Assembly (NCBI RefSeq): GCF_009389715.1
Contig: NC_052401.1
Span: 2,778,843 to 2,842,842 of the forward strand
Reading direction: 5' to 3'
Length of the DNA stretch: 64,000 nt
DNA from: Phoenix dactylifera
Taxonomy: Eukaryota > Streptophyta > Magnoliopsida > Arecales > Arecaceae
Shown: positions 50,499-63,480 of the stretch, piece by piece
Numbering within the stretch: position 1 is the first letter of the stretch
Layout of the letters: each line of letters begins with the position of its first letter
Translations under genes and position numbers: made by a program
Notes under the pieces: model-generated
Told to the model about the DNA's origin: nothing
Seen by the model: the letters and a program-made list of their open reading frames with translations, nothing else
Database searches by the model: none

Positions 50499-53400
50499 TC
50501 AAAACCAATTTGAAATGGGGAAGTCTCGCAGCTTCCGAAGATGATTCTCCATCTCTTGTCTTGTCTGGATCCACTCCTCTCTCTCTATGACAGTTGTTGG
50601 ATCAACTCTTTGACTCTGAATTCACACCCAAGGGATTAGACAAGGCATAGCAAATGAAAAGTAAATATATACAGAAGACGATTGATAACCTTGTCAATTA
50701 TTTTGAAAGAAGTTCCACCATCACGTACGATTAGCAGGTCATTCCTTCTGTCCCTGTTTTTTCCTTCAGGAATAGTTACCTGTTATAAACACATACTTCA
50801 AGTTAGTAAAATAAACAATTTTTCCTAAATGTCAAGGCTTGTGAAATATAGTAGCAAATATGGGTAAAGTACGTATCATCATATAATATGTGTGTATGAT
50901 GATACAAGATGTGTGTACATGTATATAATACAAAGGCAAACTGGTTATCCTGCTCAGAGGCTAATCATCATATAAATGCATTTGGGTAAGAGTTCTCATG
51001 GCCTACATAATCATTAATATCATGATTCTGATATAACGATAAAGTACAAAATAAAGAGTAAAACAAGGGAAGTAAGATAAAGAAGCTGGAATCATCAAAC
51101 TCTTTTGTATGACTTTTTACAACCTAAAATGTAAGCGAAGGATGATATTCCCCATAAATGAACCCAGATTTTCCAGCATGAGCATTTATGCATTAACAAA
51201 GGGAATATTTGATTTTTAGATATACAACTATTAAGCATTATCCAACAAGAAACTTAGAAAAGAACTGATGCACTATAAATAAATATACTGGACTGACAAC
51301 AATTAGAATGAAGCAAAACTGTAACAGACAAATGTCTTTAGGTAGCACATAGCACCTTAAATTGAAGTTAAAATGATATCAAACAGAGTATATTTGATGC
51401 AACAAGTAGAAATAGCGAGTCTAAAAAGAAAGGGTTCATATCTTGTAAGGCATGGAAATGGAAATTTATCATCTGATGCTTCCACACAACTATAATGTCG
51501 AGTACATAAATTACAAGAAGCGTGAGAGGCATAAATCAGTAAATATTTTTAAGCTATCTAAATTTTGATATAAAATGGTAACTTGTTCAAGTTCTTCAAA
51601 ATGGATATATACATATAAGATGTAGTACACCAGTAGTTTTATGATATCAAGGTTTCCACTCCGCCAGTAACAAACTCCACTTTCTTCAACATGCAGAAGC
51701 CTGCAGATCCAAGTCAGTACTTGCTTGTTAAGTTACATCCTGCATCATGAGCAATTACTTGGATGTGCGCAGGTCCTTCCTACCTTTCCATGACAAAACA
51801 ACAAAGTTCTCTAGGTGGTCTAGTCTAACCATCCAATTTGTCTAGGACAAAAGAAAATATAGTCCAAATACTAGCTGAATATTGCCGTGCCAAATAATAA
51901 AGATGCCAAAGGGACTGAAATCGAGAACGCTGTACTCCTGGACTTGGTGAACACGATTAACACTAATCATTTAGGGCCTGTTTGGATGCCGATAAGGTAT
52001 CCACCGATTATACCCTACATGCTAAAGGCCTGGAAGAAGTTATCACAGAGAGAGTACGAGATAGATTTTCCCCACTGGGGGAAACTTTGGTCCATAGGAT
52101 CCCCCCAAAAATGGGGATACTGGAAATCACCTCTCAGAGAGAAGCTAGTATACTAAAAATTTGGGATTCTCCACTAGGCAACTCCCTTTACTTTCAGTAA
52201 TTTTCTTGATCATAGTTGCCCTTCCTCTCTTGAAGATTCAGCTCCATGGGGACTTCCCTGGATAACTGATTCCTGCATCCAAATAGGACCCTGAGGAAAC
52301 ACTAGGATCCAGAGATGGTATGAACAGGGTGCTTAGTGTTAAATCCTAATGAAACATCTTGCAAACTAAGAGATGTATACGGCTATTTGGGGTGCTGACT
52401 AACTCAAAAGGTCCAAGTTTACATGTAAATAATATGTCCATAACAACATTAAAGACCAAGGACAGAACCTCGATAGCTACTAATGCTTGGTTGAAGACTT
52501 GGATGTAAAAGTAAGTACATCAAGACAAGTGTCACTCTTTGGCTTTGCAGCCTCCAGATCATCTAGTCTCCTTTTAACTCTTGATGTGGTTGTGCCACTC
52601 TGTTGGTCCAGTTTTTTTGACCTTGTATTCTTTGCTAGGTACTGATCAAGATCTGCAATCTTGTTTCCTTATAACTTTCAGTGTGGTTTTGCTTCTCTGT
52701 TGGCCAGTATATTTGACCTTGTATTCTTTCTTAGGTAGTGGTCAAGATCTACAAGTGCTAAAATTCTCTCAAAGTGCATCATGGCTCAAGGATATGTAAA
52801 AGACAAATAAGAATTGTCATGAAAATGAAATTGGCAAGTAAGTTAATAAAGGATATCTTACCAAAACTTTTGCTCTTGTGATTGATTTTGTTTTTGAGTC
52901 AATAACGTAAATCTCCTCAAAATCAAGAACGAACTCTGCATCACTCAATCGCCTGTTTCTGAAATGCTTTGTTAAGAAAACCTACAGTAGCAAAAAATAT
53001 ATTTCAAACTTCTCAGGAAACAGTTAATATGGTCTAACTGCAGCACCACCCTCCTAAACATGAAGAACGGACTTCCACCGTAATGCGTATAATCTGCCAC
53101 ATACCTTATGGATCTCCCTCTCAGTTTTATATAATGGATCTCGAGGTGCATCTATAGGTGGTTCAGTAACATTATAGCATCCATAGTTAGTTTTTGAACA
53201 GCGTATGTACTACAAAAAGGAAGAGAAGGCAAAGTTAAGAAAAGGAGAAATAAAAAACTTACACTAACCACAACCAATTAGTTTCAAAATCAGGAACTCT
53301 ATATGATGCAAATACAGCTATTAGCTTCAATCAAAGGAGTTGTCACAGCAAGTTGCTGAATATAAAAGGAACATGTAGAAAACATTTAGTTGTACATGGA

Positions 53401-55383
53401 TAAAGTGTCAAGAATAATGGGTCACATATCCTACAAATTTAACTCATCTTATTCCACCTTTATGTTTCTTTTTTATCACCCTTCGCCCACAAATGTCAAT
53501 TGCTGCTATCATTTCCTTGCGTGCAATATAGGTCTTGTTACAAAAAAGGAACACTTAGGTCTTATAGAAGAAAGAGCAAATTTCTCATAGTTCTTTAAAA
53601 AAATGTCTAACAAAAGCAGTAAGCTTCAAGTTAGCTTCTAGCTTGTTTTTAGAAGCATCTCTGCAAGGACTATATTCCGGCTTCTTGAAAGTTCCTATAG
53701 AGATCTGGCTTCCATAATGGCGATGACATGGCCACCTAAATAATCAAAGCTTAACATTCATCAAGATGACCTCTTCATCTTATGTGCAATATTATCCTAA
53801 TTGGTATGTCAATCTATCTATCATCTACCAGAATACGATCCTGCATCAACATCATTCATCTGTATCATCATCATTAGTCAGGCAACTGAGCCTAAATCTT
53901 CTGTACAAGCCTCTAATGTATGTTCCTAATAGCATTTAACAGTTCCAGGGTTGTCCAGTTGATTCCTAGGTAAAGGGGGTCCAAGAATGCTATCAATGTC
54001 CAATAGCGTAAATCTTGTTAATCACATTCATTATCACGAAAGTTGATCCTGACATTTTTTTAATTGTCTGTAACTCTCTGCATTCTTGTCTCGGCATCAT
54101 CATGTCTCATGCTCATGGACATAGAAAAAAGGTTAGCATCAATATCAACCCAAAGGTACAATTTTCTTGAGTTTATAAATCAAAGTCAGTAGCTTATGGT
54201 CTTGAAACTATTTTGAATTGGCACTCATTACAGATTCCATTACTTTAAGCAGTTTGATTTCTAAACAATAGAAAATAAACATCACATAGCACAGTAAAGA
54301 TGTCATGATGCTTGTTCAGCTTAACGAGACTTTACAAATTCACTCAGTTCAATTCAAACAACTACAATACCAAGCTATAAAGTTTAACAAAACTCATCCA
54401 CTGATTCACCATGATCGACCCTCGTACATCAATGCAGCAACCACAACGAGCACCGACTCATGTTTATTTAGGTTTGACAAAAATATAACATTAAAGCAAC
54501 TTGCGAAAGCTGTCAATTTATTTGTGGTCCTGCCAAGAATTCATGCTTATATGGTTAAAAATTATTTTAGCGAAAACAGAAAGGCAAGAATCCATCCACT
54601 CTTCATCAGGGCAAAAGAATAATGAAAGAGCTTGCAAAGAGTCCGCCTACCTTCTGAGGCATCGGAGACAGAACCTTCGGAATTGAATACACATCGGTGT
54701 CAGGAGGAGTGACATACATCTGTTTGTATAAATGTCGCAGAGAAAATATAAGTAACCAAAGATTGAAAGACACGGAGCTGAATAAGATTAGAGAAAAAAA
54801 CAGAGCAGGCTGGAACCTCTCTGAAGTCGAAGACATTATTGTCCGGGTCGGGAGGCTTCCGGATGAAGAAGTCACAATGAAGGAGGCTGATCTTGTGGAA
54901 CTCCTCCTCGTTGATCCGGTAATCGACCACCGTCTCCGAGTCCCACCCCTGGGTCGACACGAAGCTCTCGCTCGGCACCATCTCGATATCGTCCGGCGAC
55001 GCGTCCTCGGCAGCGACGGCAGCGGGCGAGACGGGAGCGCCGAGGAGGCGGTCGTACTCGACGTCGTAGTCCTTCTTGTTGTCCAGCTCCTCCACCTCCT
55101 CCTCCTCCTCCAGGTCGTACACATCGCCGTTGTCCGCCTCCACGTCGTCCTCGCCGGCGCCGGCGCGGAAATCCCTCCGCCCCTTCCTCGTCCTCTTCTT
55201 CCCCGTCTTTCTCCATGTATTCTCAGCGGCGAGATCGAGGGAATAGACCGAGGTGGAGAGAGTGGCGGAGACGAGAGTATGGGGTTTTGGGGTTAGGGTT
55301 GGTTTTGGTGTGAGCAAGGAGATGGAGGTTGGGGCAGGGAGGGTGGGATGAGGAGTAGGAAGGGAGAGGAGTAGAGTTCTCAT
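50499..55383 (-). CDS. Predicted plastid protein with acidic N-terminal region, family not named, 6 exons
   Basis: Coding exons (minus): 55383-54817, 54719-54651, 53209-53105, 52981-52862, 50779-50690, 50615-50499. They give 1,068 nt and 355 residues, all junctions in frame. Residues 1-55 are Ser/Thr/Pro-rich and nearly free of acids, as in a chloroplast transit peptide. About 57-75 is basic (RKTGKKRTRKGRRDFR). About 78-105 is very acidic with a run of five Glu. The rest looks globular and conserved: WDSETVVDYRINEEEFHKIS, FFIRKPPDPDNNVFDFRE, MYVTPPDTDVYSIPKVL, FVLDFEEIYVIDSKTKSI, and the C terminus RKLRDFPISNWF. I know of no catalytic motif here. Charge pattern and targeting would suit a nucleoid or transcription-associated plastid protein, but this is inference. 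Confidence 0.85.
51973..52293. mobile_element. MITE, hAT-like, in an intron of the plastid-protein gene
   Basis: The left end AGGGCCTGTTTGGATGCCG and the right end reversed CAGGGTCCTATTTGGATGCAG form imperfect inverted repeats around about 320 bp. The target duplication is not clear. Its ends resemble those of the MITE at 10663-10960. Confidence 0.6.
52599..52765. repeat. Tandem duplication of about 97 bp in an intron
   Basis: CTCTGTTGG...GACCTTGTATTCTTTGCTAGG and GATCAAGATCTGCAA recur about 97 bp later as GACCTTGTATTCTTTCTTAGG and GGTCAAGATCTACAA. The unit may derive from repeated transcript-like sequence. No coding sense was found. Confidence 0.7.
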
Positions 55384-56900
55384 TCTCTTTCTCCTTCCTC
55401 TTCTTCTTCTACTTCTACTACTACTACTTATTCTACAACTGCTCAGCTTATCTGCTGCCAGTGTTTTCCTGCTCCTTCCGTGTCAGTATCGGGCCTGGAA
55501 ATCCTTAGACAAACTCGACGCCAAGTCATATGACAAGGAAGTTGATGTCGGATGACAACTAGAACTAATTTTTTCTAATTCAAAATTTTTGCAAACGAAC
55601 ACAAAATTAAATTTTAAAAATTAATATAAAGTAAATTAAAAAATAGGGCAAAGCGAACTTTAATATGTATTTGATAAATAAATTTTTTTAAAAAATTTAG
55701 TATAACAAAATAATCATAAAAGATATTGTATAGTATTATACAATATAGTATAATAAAATATAATCTATATTAATATATAAATATATAATATAGTATAGAG
55801 TATTTTGCATAAATATCCTTCTAAACATTCAAATATGTATGAATACTCTCTTAACATTTATATTTATTTCTGTACCCTAATATAACAGTTTTTCTAACAC
55901 CATCAATAAAATTATATTTATTTTCATTAAAATAAATATAGAATTTTGAAATTATTTTTTTGTCCCCCATTGCGATCGCTTTATAAATGTTTCTTTCTGC
56001 ACATCTATCAATTAAGGGTATTTTAGTTATTTTAATTTGAAACTGTTAATTTCTCAACGGCATTAGATGTGTGGGTACATATGCAAAAACAAAATTTAAA
56101 AAAAAAGGCAAAATAGCAAAACAAAGTATTTTATGAGCAAATATCAATATTAAGAGGGTATTTCTGCAAAATTCGATATTTAAAAAGATATTCATGCAAA
56201 AAATCCTATAGTATAATATAACTATAATATAATATAATATTATTATACTATAGTAATGTAATATTATATACTATAGCATAATAATATAATATAATTTGAT
56301 ATTTATAACATAAGATATCAATTTATTATAATATAATATAATATTATTTTTATAGTATAATATAATAATAAAAGTATAAAATATTATAATTATTATCATT
56401 ATATATTAATATAATATTTTTAGGAGCTAACTTTTTAACTAAAAAAATTTTATTATGTATATTTAGTAAAAAAATTATAAATCAAAATAATTTTTCAAGC
56501 TCTATTTTGGAGATCCTGATTTCTTTACCAAATACCTGTATTTTATTTAAAAGTACTTTTTGAGAGTTTTTTTTTTTTGGCACTACGGCAGTTCACACTC
56601 TATGGGTGTGGATGCGGCAGTACTTTTGGAGAGTTAAAAAGTGCTTGCTGGTCCACCAAAAATTTTTACGAAGCGAAATCTAAGTTAGTTTTAATTTTTT
56701 TATTATTATTACTGTTTATGTCGGTACCAAATTATTGGCTCGTCCAAACCCTTAAAAGATCCAAAAGGGGCCCTTGCAGAAATAAGGCTGTTCTTAGATC
56801 TCTGCCGGCATTCGGCACTTGCCTGTGACGGCACGATGCCTTGCATCCGGAAGCAATCGGTGGAAGATACTAAACAATCGAACGGCGAGCAGGTGGGATG
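55384..56900. other. AT-rich intergenic between divergent genes, with a MITE
   Basis: This lies between the minus-strand plastid-protein gene and the plus-strand transporter gene. It is dominated by ATAATATAAT runs (55640-55800 and 56215-56440) around an inverted-repeat element. No gene is seen. Confidence 0.6.
55797..56215. mobile_element. MITE with inverted ends of about 30 bp
   Basis: The left end reads AGTATTTTGCATAAATATCC and the right end reversed reads GGATTTTTTGCATGAATATC. Similarity continues for about 30 bp. The interior is non-coding and is flanked on both sides by (AT)-rich ATATAGTATA sequence, so the target duplication is hard to define. Confidence 0.6.
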
Positions 56901-59786
56901 TGGGCCCCTCGCGATGACGTCGCCCGCCCCTACTCTGCGCTCCCAATGAGCTCCTTCTCGTTGCTTAATTCGCGATCTCTCGTTTCTTTGTTTCATTTCC
57001 TAATCCCCTCGGCCCTTGACCTCCAAACCCTCTTCTCTGGATGGATCCCATCTTATATCTAGTTTGGAGGTCAAAACATTTACAATTCGGCGATCTCCTA
57101 CCCTGGTACTTCTAGGGTTTTATCGTACACTTGTCTATTCTCGATCTTGTTATATTTATAGGGTTTCTGTCATTCTCTCATAGTTCTTCTTGTTCTTCTT
57201 CATTTGGCCGTGAGATTGTTTTGGTGGGCATTGTGCGGCAAGCCGCGGCATCGTCGCCGACGCGAGGTCAGTGAATCCTTTTTCTTGATGATTTTATTTA
57301 ATTCGTGCTCGTTTTTGTAGCCATTGATAAATTGGGTGATCAAACTTGTGAAGAATCGGTCTAAGAAAATGAGCATATAGAATGGGTTAACCTTAAAACT
57401 GGAAGAGAAGTCAAAGCCCTAAAGGAGCTAATTGTTGGATTTATCTAGGCTCGCAAAGGCTTTATTAATGTTTTGAGAATAGTTTGGGTGTATATTGGTA
57501 GAATGAAATGGATTTGGGGCGGCAAGAAACCAGATATTGACCTTAAAAGAACTGAAAACCTTCAAAGAGGGAAAAAGAGGAGAAAGTAAGGAATGGTTGC
57601 AAAAGATGATCTGGCCCAAGTAGGTGGCCCCTTTTAGTGCGGTAGATCACGATAAAATAGGGCTTATTAAATTAAATTATATCAATGGTTGAGTTGAAAT
57701 AAGTGGGATGGTATCGATTCTAAAGTTATTAGAGATGAGAATAGAGGTTAAATTGAAATAAAAGAGCCATATGTCAAATGATGCTGGTGTCCGGTGATGA
57801 ATAATTACTTCATATGACACTTTCTGGATCTCTTTTCTTATCTTGTAAAGTTTGCTATAGGAAGGCTGTTCTGCTGATTGAGTTCGTGGGATAAGTACTG
57901 CAGATGGAAAATTAACCCCCTACCTTATGGTTCACCTTTTACTAAGAATTTAATCTCAGTAGGAGGAATTTGGTGTATAGCTTGGAATTTATAGCAAGGT
58001 TTAAAAGAAAATCGGAAATATGAAACCAAACTTGAAGCAGAAATTTAAGAAAAAAGTGATGTGGGATCCACTGTAAAACAGAAAAGACAGGTTTATCATT
58101 TCATGAAAGTTCAATTACTGATTTCAATCTCCATTGGCTGTTATTCGAGGGTACCTTGATAACTCTAAAGCGTAAATGTTATGACATATGGACTCCCATA
58201 TATATGATATTATATAAGTTTCATGTTTGGATCATTCCCTTGGCTAGTTAGATCGTATAAAGGACCTTCTTCAACACCATTGCCATATAACCATGTTCTT
58301 ATGAATTTAAAAAATCTCATGGGAACTTGAACTAGGAACCAATTTACTCATGTGAGGCATATCATCATTTTGCTCAAGCTTTACAAAAATGATGGAGGAT
58401 GAACTGATAGAAAAGTGATAGTTGCTCAATTTTACAACTTGCTGTTTGATCTGAAAAATTTAAAAAAGAGACAAAAAAGAAGAGCACCAGTAGTTGACAG
58501 AAAAACGAGAGAGAGAGAGATGAAATTCACTTCCAAATCAATTAAAAAAATGATAATATACTTTTATTTAGAAAATAAGATCTCAGTCACATTCCATATA
58601 TTAAGTTAATTGTATCACTTTATACAACAAACCAAATGGTTTCAGGGACCCTCAACCTCAAAAAGCAGTCTCTATCTGTAGAAAAAAGTTACAGTTTTAT
58701 TAGTTGAGGGGTTCTAGAAGAATTATAACTTCTAATACCCTACATAGTTTTGTTCCGTTTACCAAAAAAAAAAAGAAGATAAACACATAATTGATCCTCT
58801 TAAAGTTATAATGAAATTTGTAAGTTATGTCTAATCATAGGTGACATACTTACATAAAGTTTCATAAACTTCATGTCCACCCTAAATTACCTCATGTTCC
58901 TACTTTTATTTGCTTAAAGATTTTGAATTGTCAGATACTTGTGACATTTGCATCTAAGTGAATATTTGAACATCATTTCTTTGGGACTGCCCTATCTTCT
59001 TTTTATTGTTAGTTCAGTTTGCATTATAGTTAGCTTATCTGCACTTTTGAGAACCTATAGGACAAGATATCATTAAGTTTGGTGAGGGAGAAGTTACTGT
59101 TGATAATATGCTTAAAAAGTTAGTAGTGTAATCAGAAAAAAAACTTTGTATGCATGTGAAAACTATTTTATGATGAAAATACAAAACTGATGACTAGAAT
59201 ACTCTCCATGCTGTTAGACATGAAGCTATTGTCCTATCCAACAGTTCTATGAATCTCATGATATGCATCCAATTGTTTTAATTACCTTCCATCTTATTCA
59301 GTGGTTAGGATTTTGAATGATCATGCATTTATGTTTAAAATCTCCATGTAAAAATGTTATTTATTGTGTAGATTTTGCATGTCCTTACATTTATGTAAGA
59401 GTTGAACATGCTAGAGGAAGAAGAAGACTTGAAAACTTGGAAGTTGTATTTCTTTTCCTTTGGAATGCTGGCATTCTGATTAGATCGGAATCACATTTAA
59501 GTTGTTGATTTCAGGCTCTTTCTCTGATTTTTGTCTAATTTATAAGGCATTTTGATAAAATATTCTTAGCAGCTTAAGGTTACCTTGTGACAACTGATAT
59601 TGCATTAATTATCTCCAGGTATATCATTTCGGTCGTGGTTTCAGATTCTCAATTATATCAGGAAATGCTGGATAAAATTCTAAGAATTAGAAGGACTGAA
59701 AGAATGGCCTAGGGCATTTTTGTAAAAGAAAAAAGGTATACTGGGTAGGATGACATGAAGGGGCAGTGACAGAGAATTCTTTATAC
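56901..59786 (+). other. Promoter, leader and probable 5' UTR introns of the transporter gene
   Basis: A GC-richer leader at about 56920-57265 ends at a plausible donor (GCGAGGTCAGTG near 57264). Possible acceptors are TTGATTTCAG|G near 59513 and TTATCTCCAG|G near 59618. Between them I find no coding exon. Three minimal upstream frames lie just before the main start: 59704-59712, 59750-59758 and 59755-59769. The exon model is inference from splice signals. Confidence 0.45.
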
Positions 59787-61130
59787 ATGGAACAGTTAAA
59801 TATGATGAGTATGAGATTTCCAAAGCGATATCTTATTGTTCTGCTGACCTTCATCAGCACAAATGTGTGCTACATTGAGCGTATGGGCTTCTCAATTGCT
59901 TACACTGTGGCTGCAGATGCCATTGGTGTGGATCAATCAAGCAAGGGCCTGATACTTTCAACATTCTACTATGGGTATGTTGTCTCTCAGGTGCCTGGTG
60001 GATGGGCAGCGCAGAGAGTAGGAGGAAGACGTGTTCTGCTTATGTCATTTGTATTGTGGTCTTCAACATGTGCTTTAGTTCCACTGGACCCTAGCAGAGT
60101 CAGTATATTAGTGCTTGCCCGCTTGCTTGTTGGGGTGGCACAGGGATTCATATTTCCCTCCATTCATACAGTGCTAGCACAATGGGTCCCTCCACATGAG
60201 CGTTCCCGTTCTGTGTCTCTTACAACTTCAGGGATGTACCTAGGTGCAGCTGGTGGCATGCTTCTTCTGCCAAGCTTGGTGAAGTACAAGGGTCCTCAGT
60301 CAGTTTTTTTGGTTGAAGCAGCATTGGGTGCCATCTGGTCTATCCTTTGGTTTAAATGTGCTAGTGATCCGCCTCGTTCTGATCATCCTAAGGCAATGGC
60401 TGCTGGTTTTGGGGAGTCTTTGTTGCCTGCGACTCAGCTGAAAGATAAGGTGAGAGTGCAAAATGGTGGAAATCCTCTTAATGCCACTAAGATCCCATGG
60501 AAAAGGATAATCTTCAGTTTGCCAGTTTGGGCAATTGTGGTGAACAACTTCACTTTCCATTATGCATTATATGTGCTTATGAATTGGTTGCCAACATATT
60601 TTGAACTCAGCCTTCAGCTCAGTCTTCAGGAGATGGGATCTTCCAAGATGCTCCCTTACCTGAACATGTTTATATTTTCTAATATAGGTGGCGTAGTAGC
60701 AGATCACTTGATTACACGAAGGATCTTATCAGTGACAAAGACTCGTAAACTTTTGAATACCGTTGGGTTCATCATAGCTGCCTTTGCTTTGATGGCCCTT
60801 CCATATTTTAGAACCCCTACAGGGACCGTGCTCTGTTCTTCACTTTCTCTTGGCTTTTTGGCACTAGGAAGAGCAGGATTTGCTGTAAATCACCTGGACG
60901 TGGCTCCAAGGTATGCAGGCATTGTGATGGGAGTTTCTAATACGGCAGGCACATTAGCTGGTATCGTTGGTGTGGGGCTCACAGGGAGAATTCTGGAGGC
61001 TGCAAAGGCTGCTAATCTGGATCTTTCAAGCTCTGAGAGTTGGAAATCCGTATTTTTTGTTCCAGCGTACCTCTGCATATTCAGTTCTGTTATTTTTTTA
61101 ATATTCGCAACAGGAGAAAGAATTTTCTGA
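59787..61130 (+). CDS. Anion (phosphate) transporter of the PHT4;6/ANTR type
   Basis: Major facilitator superfamily, SLC17-like. PHT4;6 of Arabidopsis is the Golgi member that exports phosphate to the cytosol. The coding region is intronless. The frame is open from a GTG at 59766, but the first in-frame ATG is at 59787, giving 447 residues. The ATG at 59811 (MRFPKRYLIVLLTF) may be the true start because the conserved protein begins there. About 12 hydrophobic segments are visible. Key blocks are CYIERMGFSIAYTVAADAIG, the loop GGWAAQRVGGRRVLL, ARLLVGVAQGFIFPSIHTVL, QWVPPHERSRSVS, and the C-terminal APRYAGIVMGVSNTAGTLAG. There is no plastid transit peptide, unlike other PHT4 members, which supports the PHT4;6 assignment. 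Confidence 0.88.
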   Translation: MEQLNMMSMRFPKRYLIVLLTFISTNVCYIERMGFSIAYTVAADAIGVDQSSKGLILSTFYYGYVVSQVPGGWAAQRVGGRRVLLMSFVLWSSTCALVPLDPSRVSILVLARLLVGVAQGFIFPSIHTVLAQWVPPHERSRSVSLTTSGMYLGAAGGMLLLPSLVKYKGPQSVFLVEAALGAIWSILWFKCASDPPRSDHPKAMAAGFGESLLPATQLKDKVRVQNGGNPLNATKIPWKRIIFSLPVWAIVVNNFTFHYALYVLMNWLPTYFELSLQLSLQEMGSSKMLPYLNMFIFSNIGGVVADHLITRRILSVTKTRKLLNTVGFIIAAFALMALPYFRTPTGTVLCSSLSLGFLALGRAGFAVNHLDVAPRYAGIVMGVSNTAGTLAGIVGVGLTGRILEAAKAANLDLSSSESWKSVFFVPAYLCIFSSVIFLIFATGERIF

Positions 61131-62865
61131 GTAACAAAGCATTACTATGGATATTTTATTTTTTATTCAGAAGTTCATTGCCAAAGTTTTAGCTGGAGAT
61201 ATGAAATTAATACATTCGGTACATTATCCAGACCGCCAGTTTCTTTACGCCAAGTTAGATTCATTTGGTGCCATTGTGTAACTTGTGTTTTGAAGCATTG
61301 TAATGAGTAAACAAAATGGAATGTCAAGATTGGAAATGTGAGGTTCTCGAGATCAAGTTTACTTCTTTATAATGTTCATTTTTTTCTTGTCTTGCTCATA
61401 TCACTTTAGCTCATTTGCTTGTAATCTGGGCAATATCATGGCTTAAATAGGAAGATTTAGTGTTCTGTGGTTGGATATCGTGGTAGGATATCCCAACCGG
61501 AGCTTTGGCATTATCTGTGGCAGGATATCGTAGGACAACTTCTGAACATTCAATTATAACTTGGAAACATGATCATCATTTAACGTGATAAGTAGTCAGT
61601 CAAATTCATTTGCAGGATATGAGACGAGTTCTGTGAAAAAGGAATTAGATGAAAAAAAGAATTCTCCAACTCTAATACTGTAGACTTATTCTATCACACC
61701 AAATTACATGATACTCGGTGTTCATTATTTGTTCTAAAGCCAGGTTTTTATTAGGTGAATTAGGTGGCTTTTGTAAGAGGGGAATGGTTGAACAGCTCTT
61801 TCTTCTTGCTTCCTCTATTTTAATAAAATACTTTTTGGGGCAGAAGAATTCTTTGATGGTCATGTCACTAAGGTTGGGCTGCTAGGCCTTCTGATCCGAA
61901 TGTTTTAACATGATGCTTACTCATTCCAGGTTCAGTACTCATCATAAAGAAACATCCGCTTGGATATGCTGTCAGTATGATTGTGAAATACATCGTTCCG
62001 TTGGATAGCTTCTTTCCTCTAATCAATATATACTTTTCTAAATCCTCATGACAAATCTATGCTCTATGATCACTCAACAACTCAATTACACAAATTCCAG
62101 TACTATGCAATAATTTTTAGTAATATATCTAGGAGAAGAATAAATATAGTACTAACTTGGGTTAAATACTTGGAGCAACTCCAATGTCCGTCAATGGAAG
62201 AAGGCAAGCGTATCTGAAAAGAAGTCATATATTCACTATGAATCTTATGAGTGCCCTAAACAAAGATTCAACATTGGGAATGCTTTTTAGCGCTACACTG
62301 CTCAAAAAATCTTCTTGGTTAATTAGGAGGAGCGTACTAAGAATCAAAGACATTCTCCCTATGTGGATCCAAGTTAGATCTTAATGAGTTGACATTCCAA
62401 GTGACCAAAATAGTACTTCTCAGCGTAGAATATTCTATCCTCCCTTACAATCAAAAAAAAGAAGAAGAAAGAAAGAAAAAGAGAGAGAGAGAGAATATTC
62501 TATTCAGATAAATGCATTCCAAATATTCCAATCCAATCGAGTCCAAATTCAAGCATCCATATGTATTAATCAAAGACGAGACAAATATATTCTAGTAGAC
62601 AACAGAATTAAGGAACTCACTCGACACCACAAACTTTCAGTTTTGTATTCAATAGACACTGCAAGCACTGACTCAACGGCACACTCAATATACCATACGT
62701 GCTATTGCCTGATACAGGCAAGCATCTCTAGCAAACAACACACCCAAACTACACGACGCAACTTCCACCCTTGCATAGGCTGAACAAACTACTCATATGA
62801 CTTGATTCCTTATCAGAAAAGCTAGGAGGTCACACTCTTATTCACTTCTATCTTCGTCTCTTCCT
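61131..62865. other. Intergenic between convergent genes
   Basis: It contains the 3' UTRs of the transporter (left) and of ACC oxidase (right), and a short (GA)n tract at about 62457-62495. No further gene is recognised. Confidence 0.5.

Positions 62866-63480
<615 letters not shown>

Noticed and set aside
54697-55296. 199-codon plus-strand frame
   Set aside because: It is the antisense shadow of exon 1 of the plastid-protein gene, open because of biased GC-rich codons.
59766-59786. Start of the transporter frame at 59766
   Set aside because: The codon there is GTG. The first in-frame ATG is at 59787, so the first seven residues are not credible in a plant mRNA.
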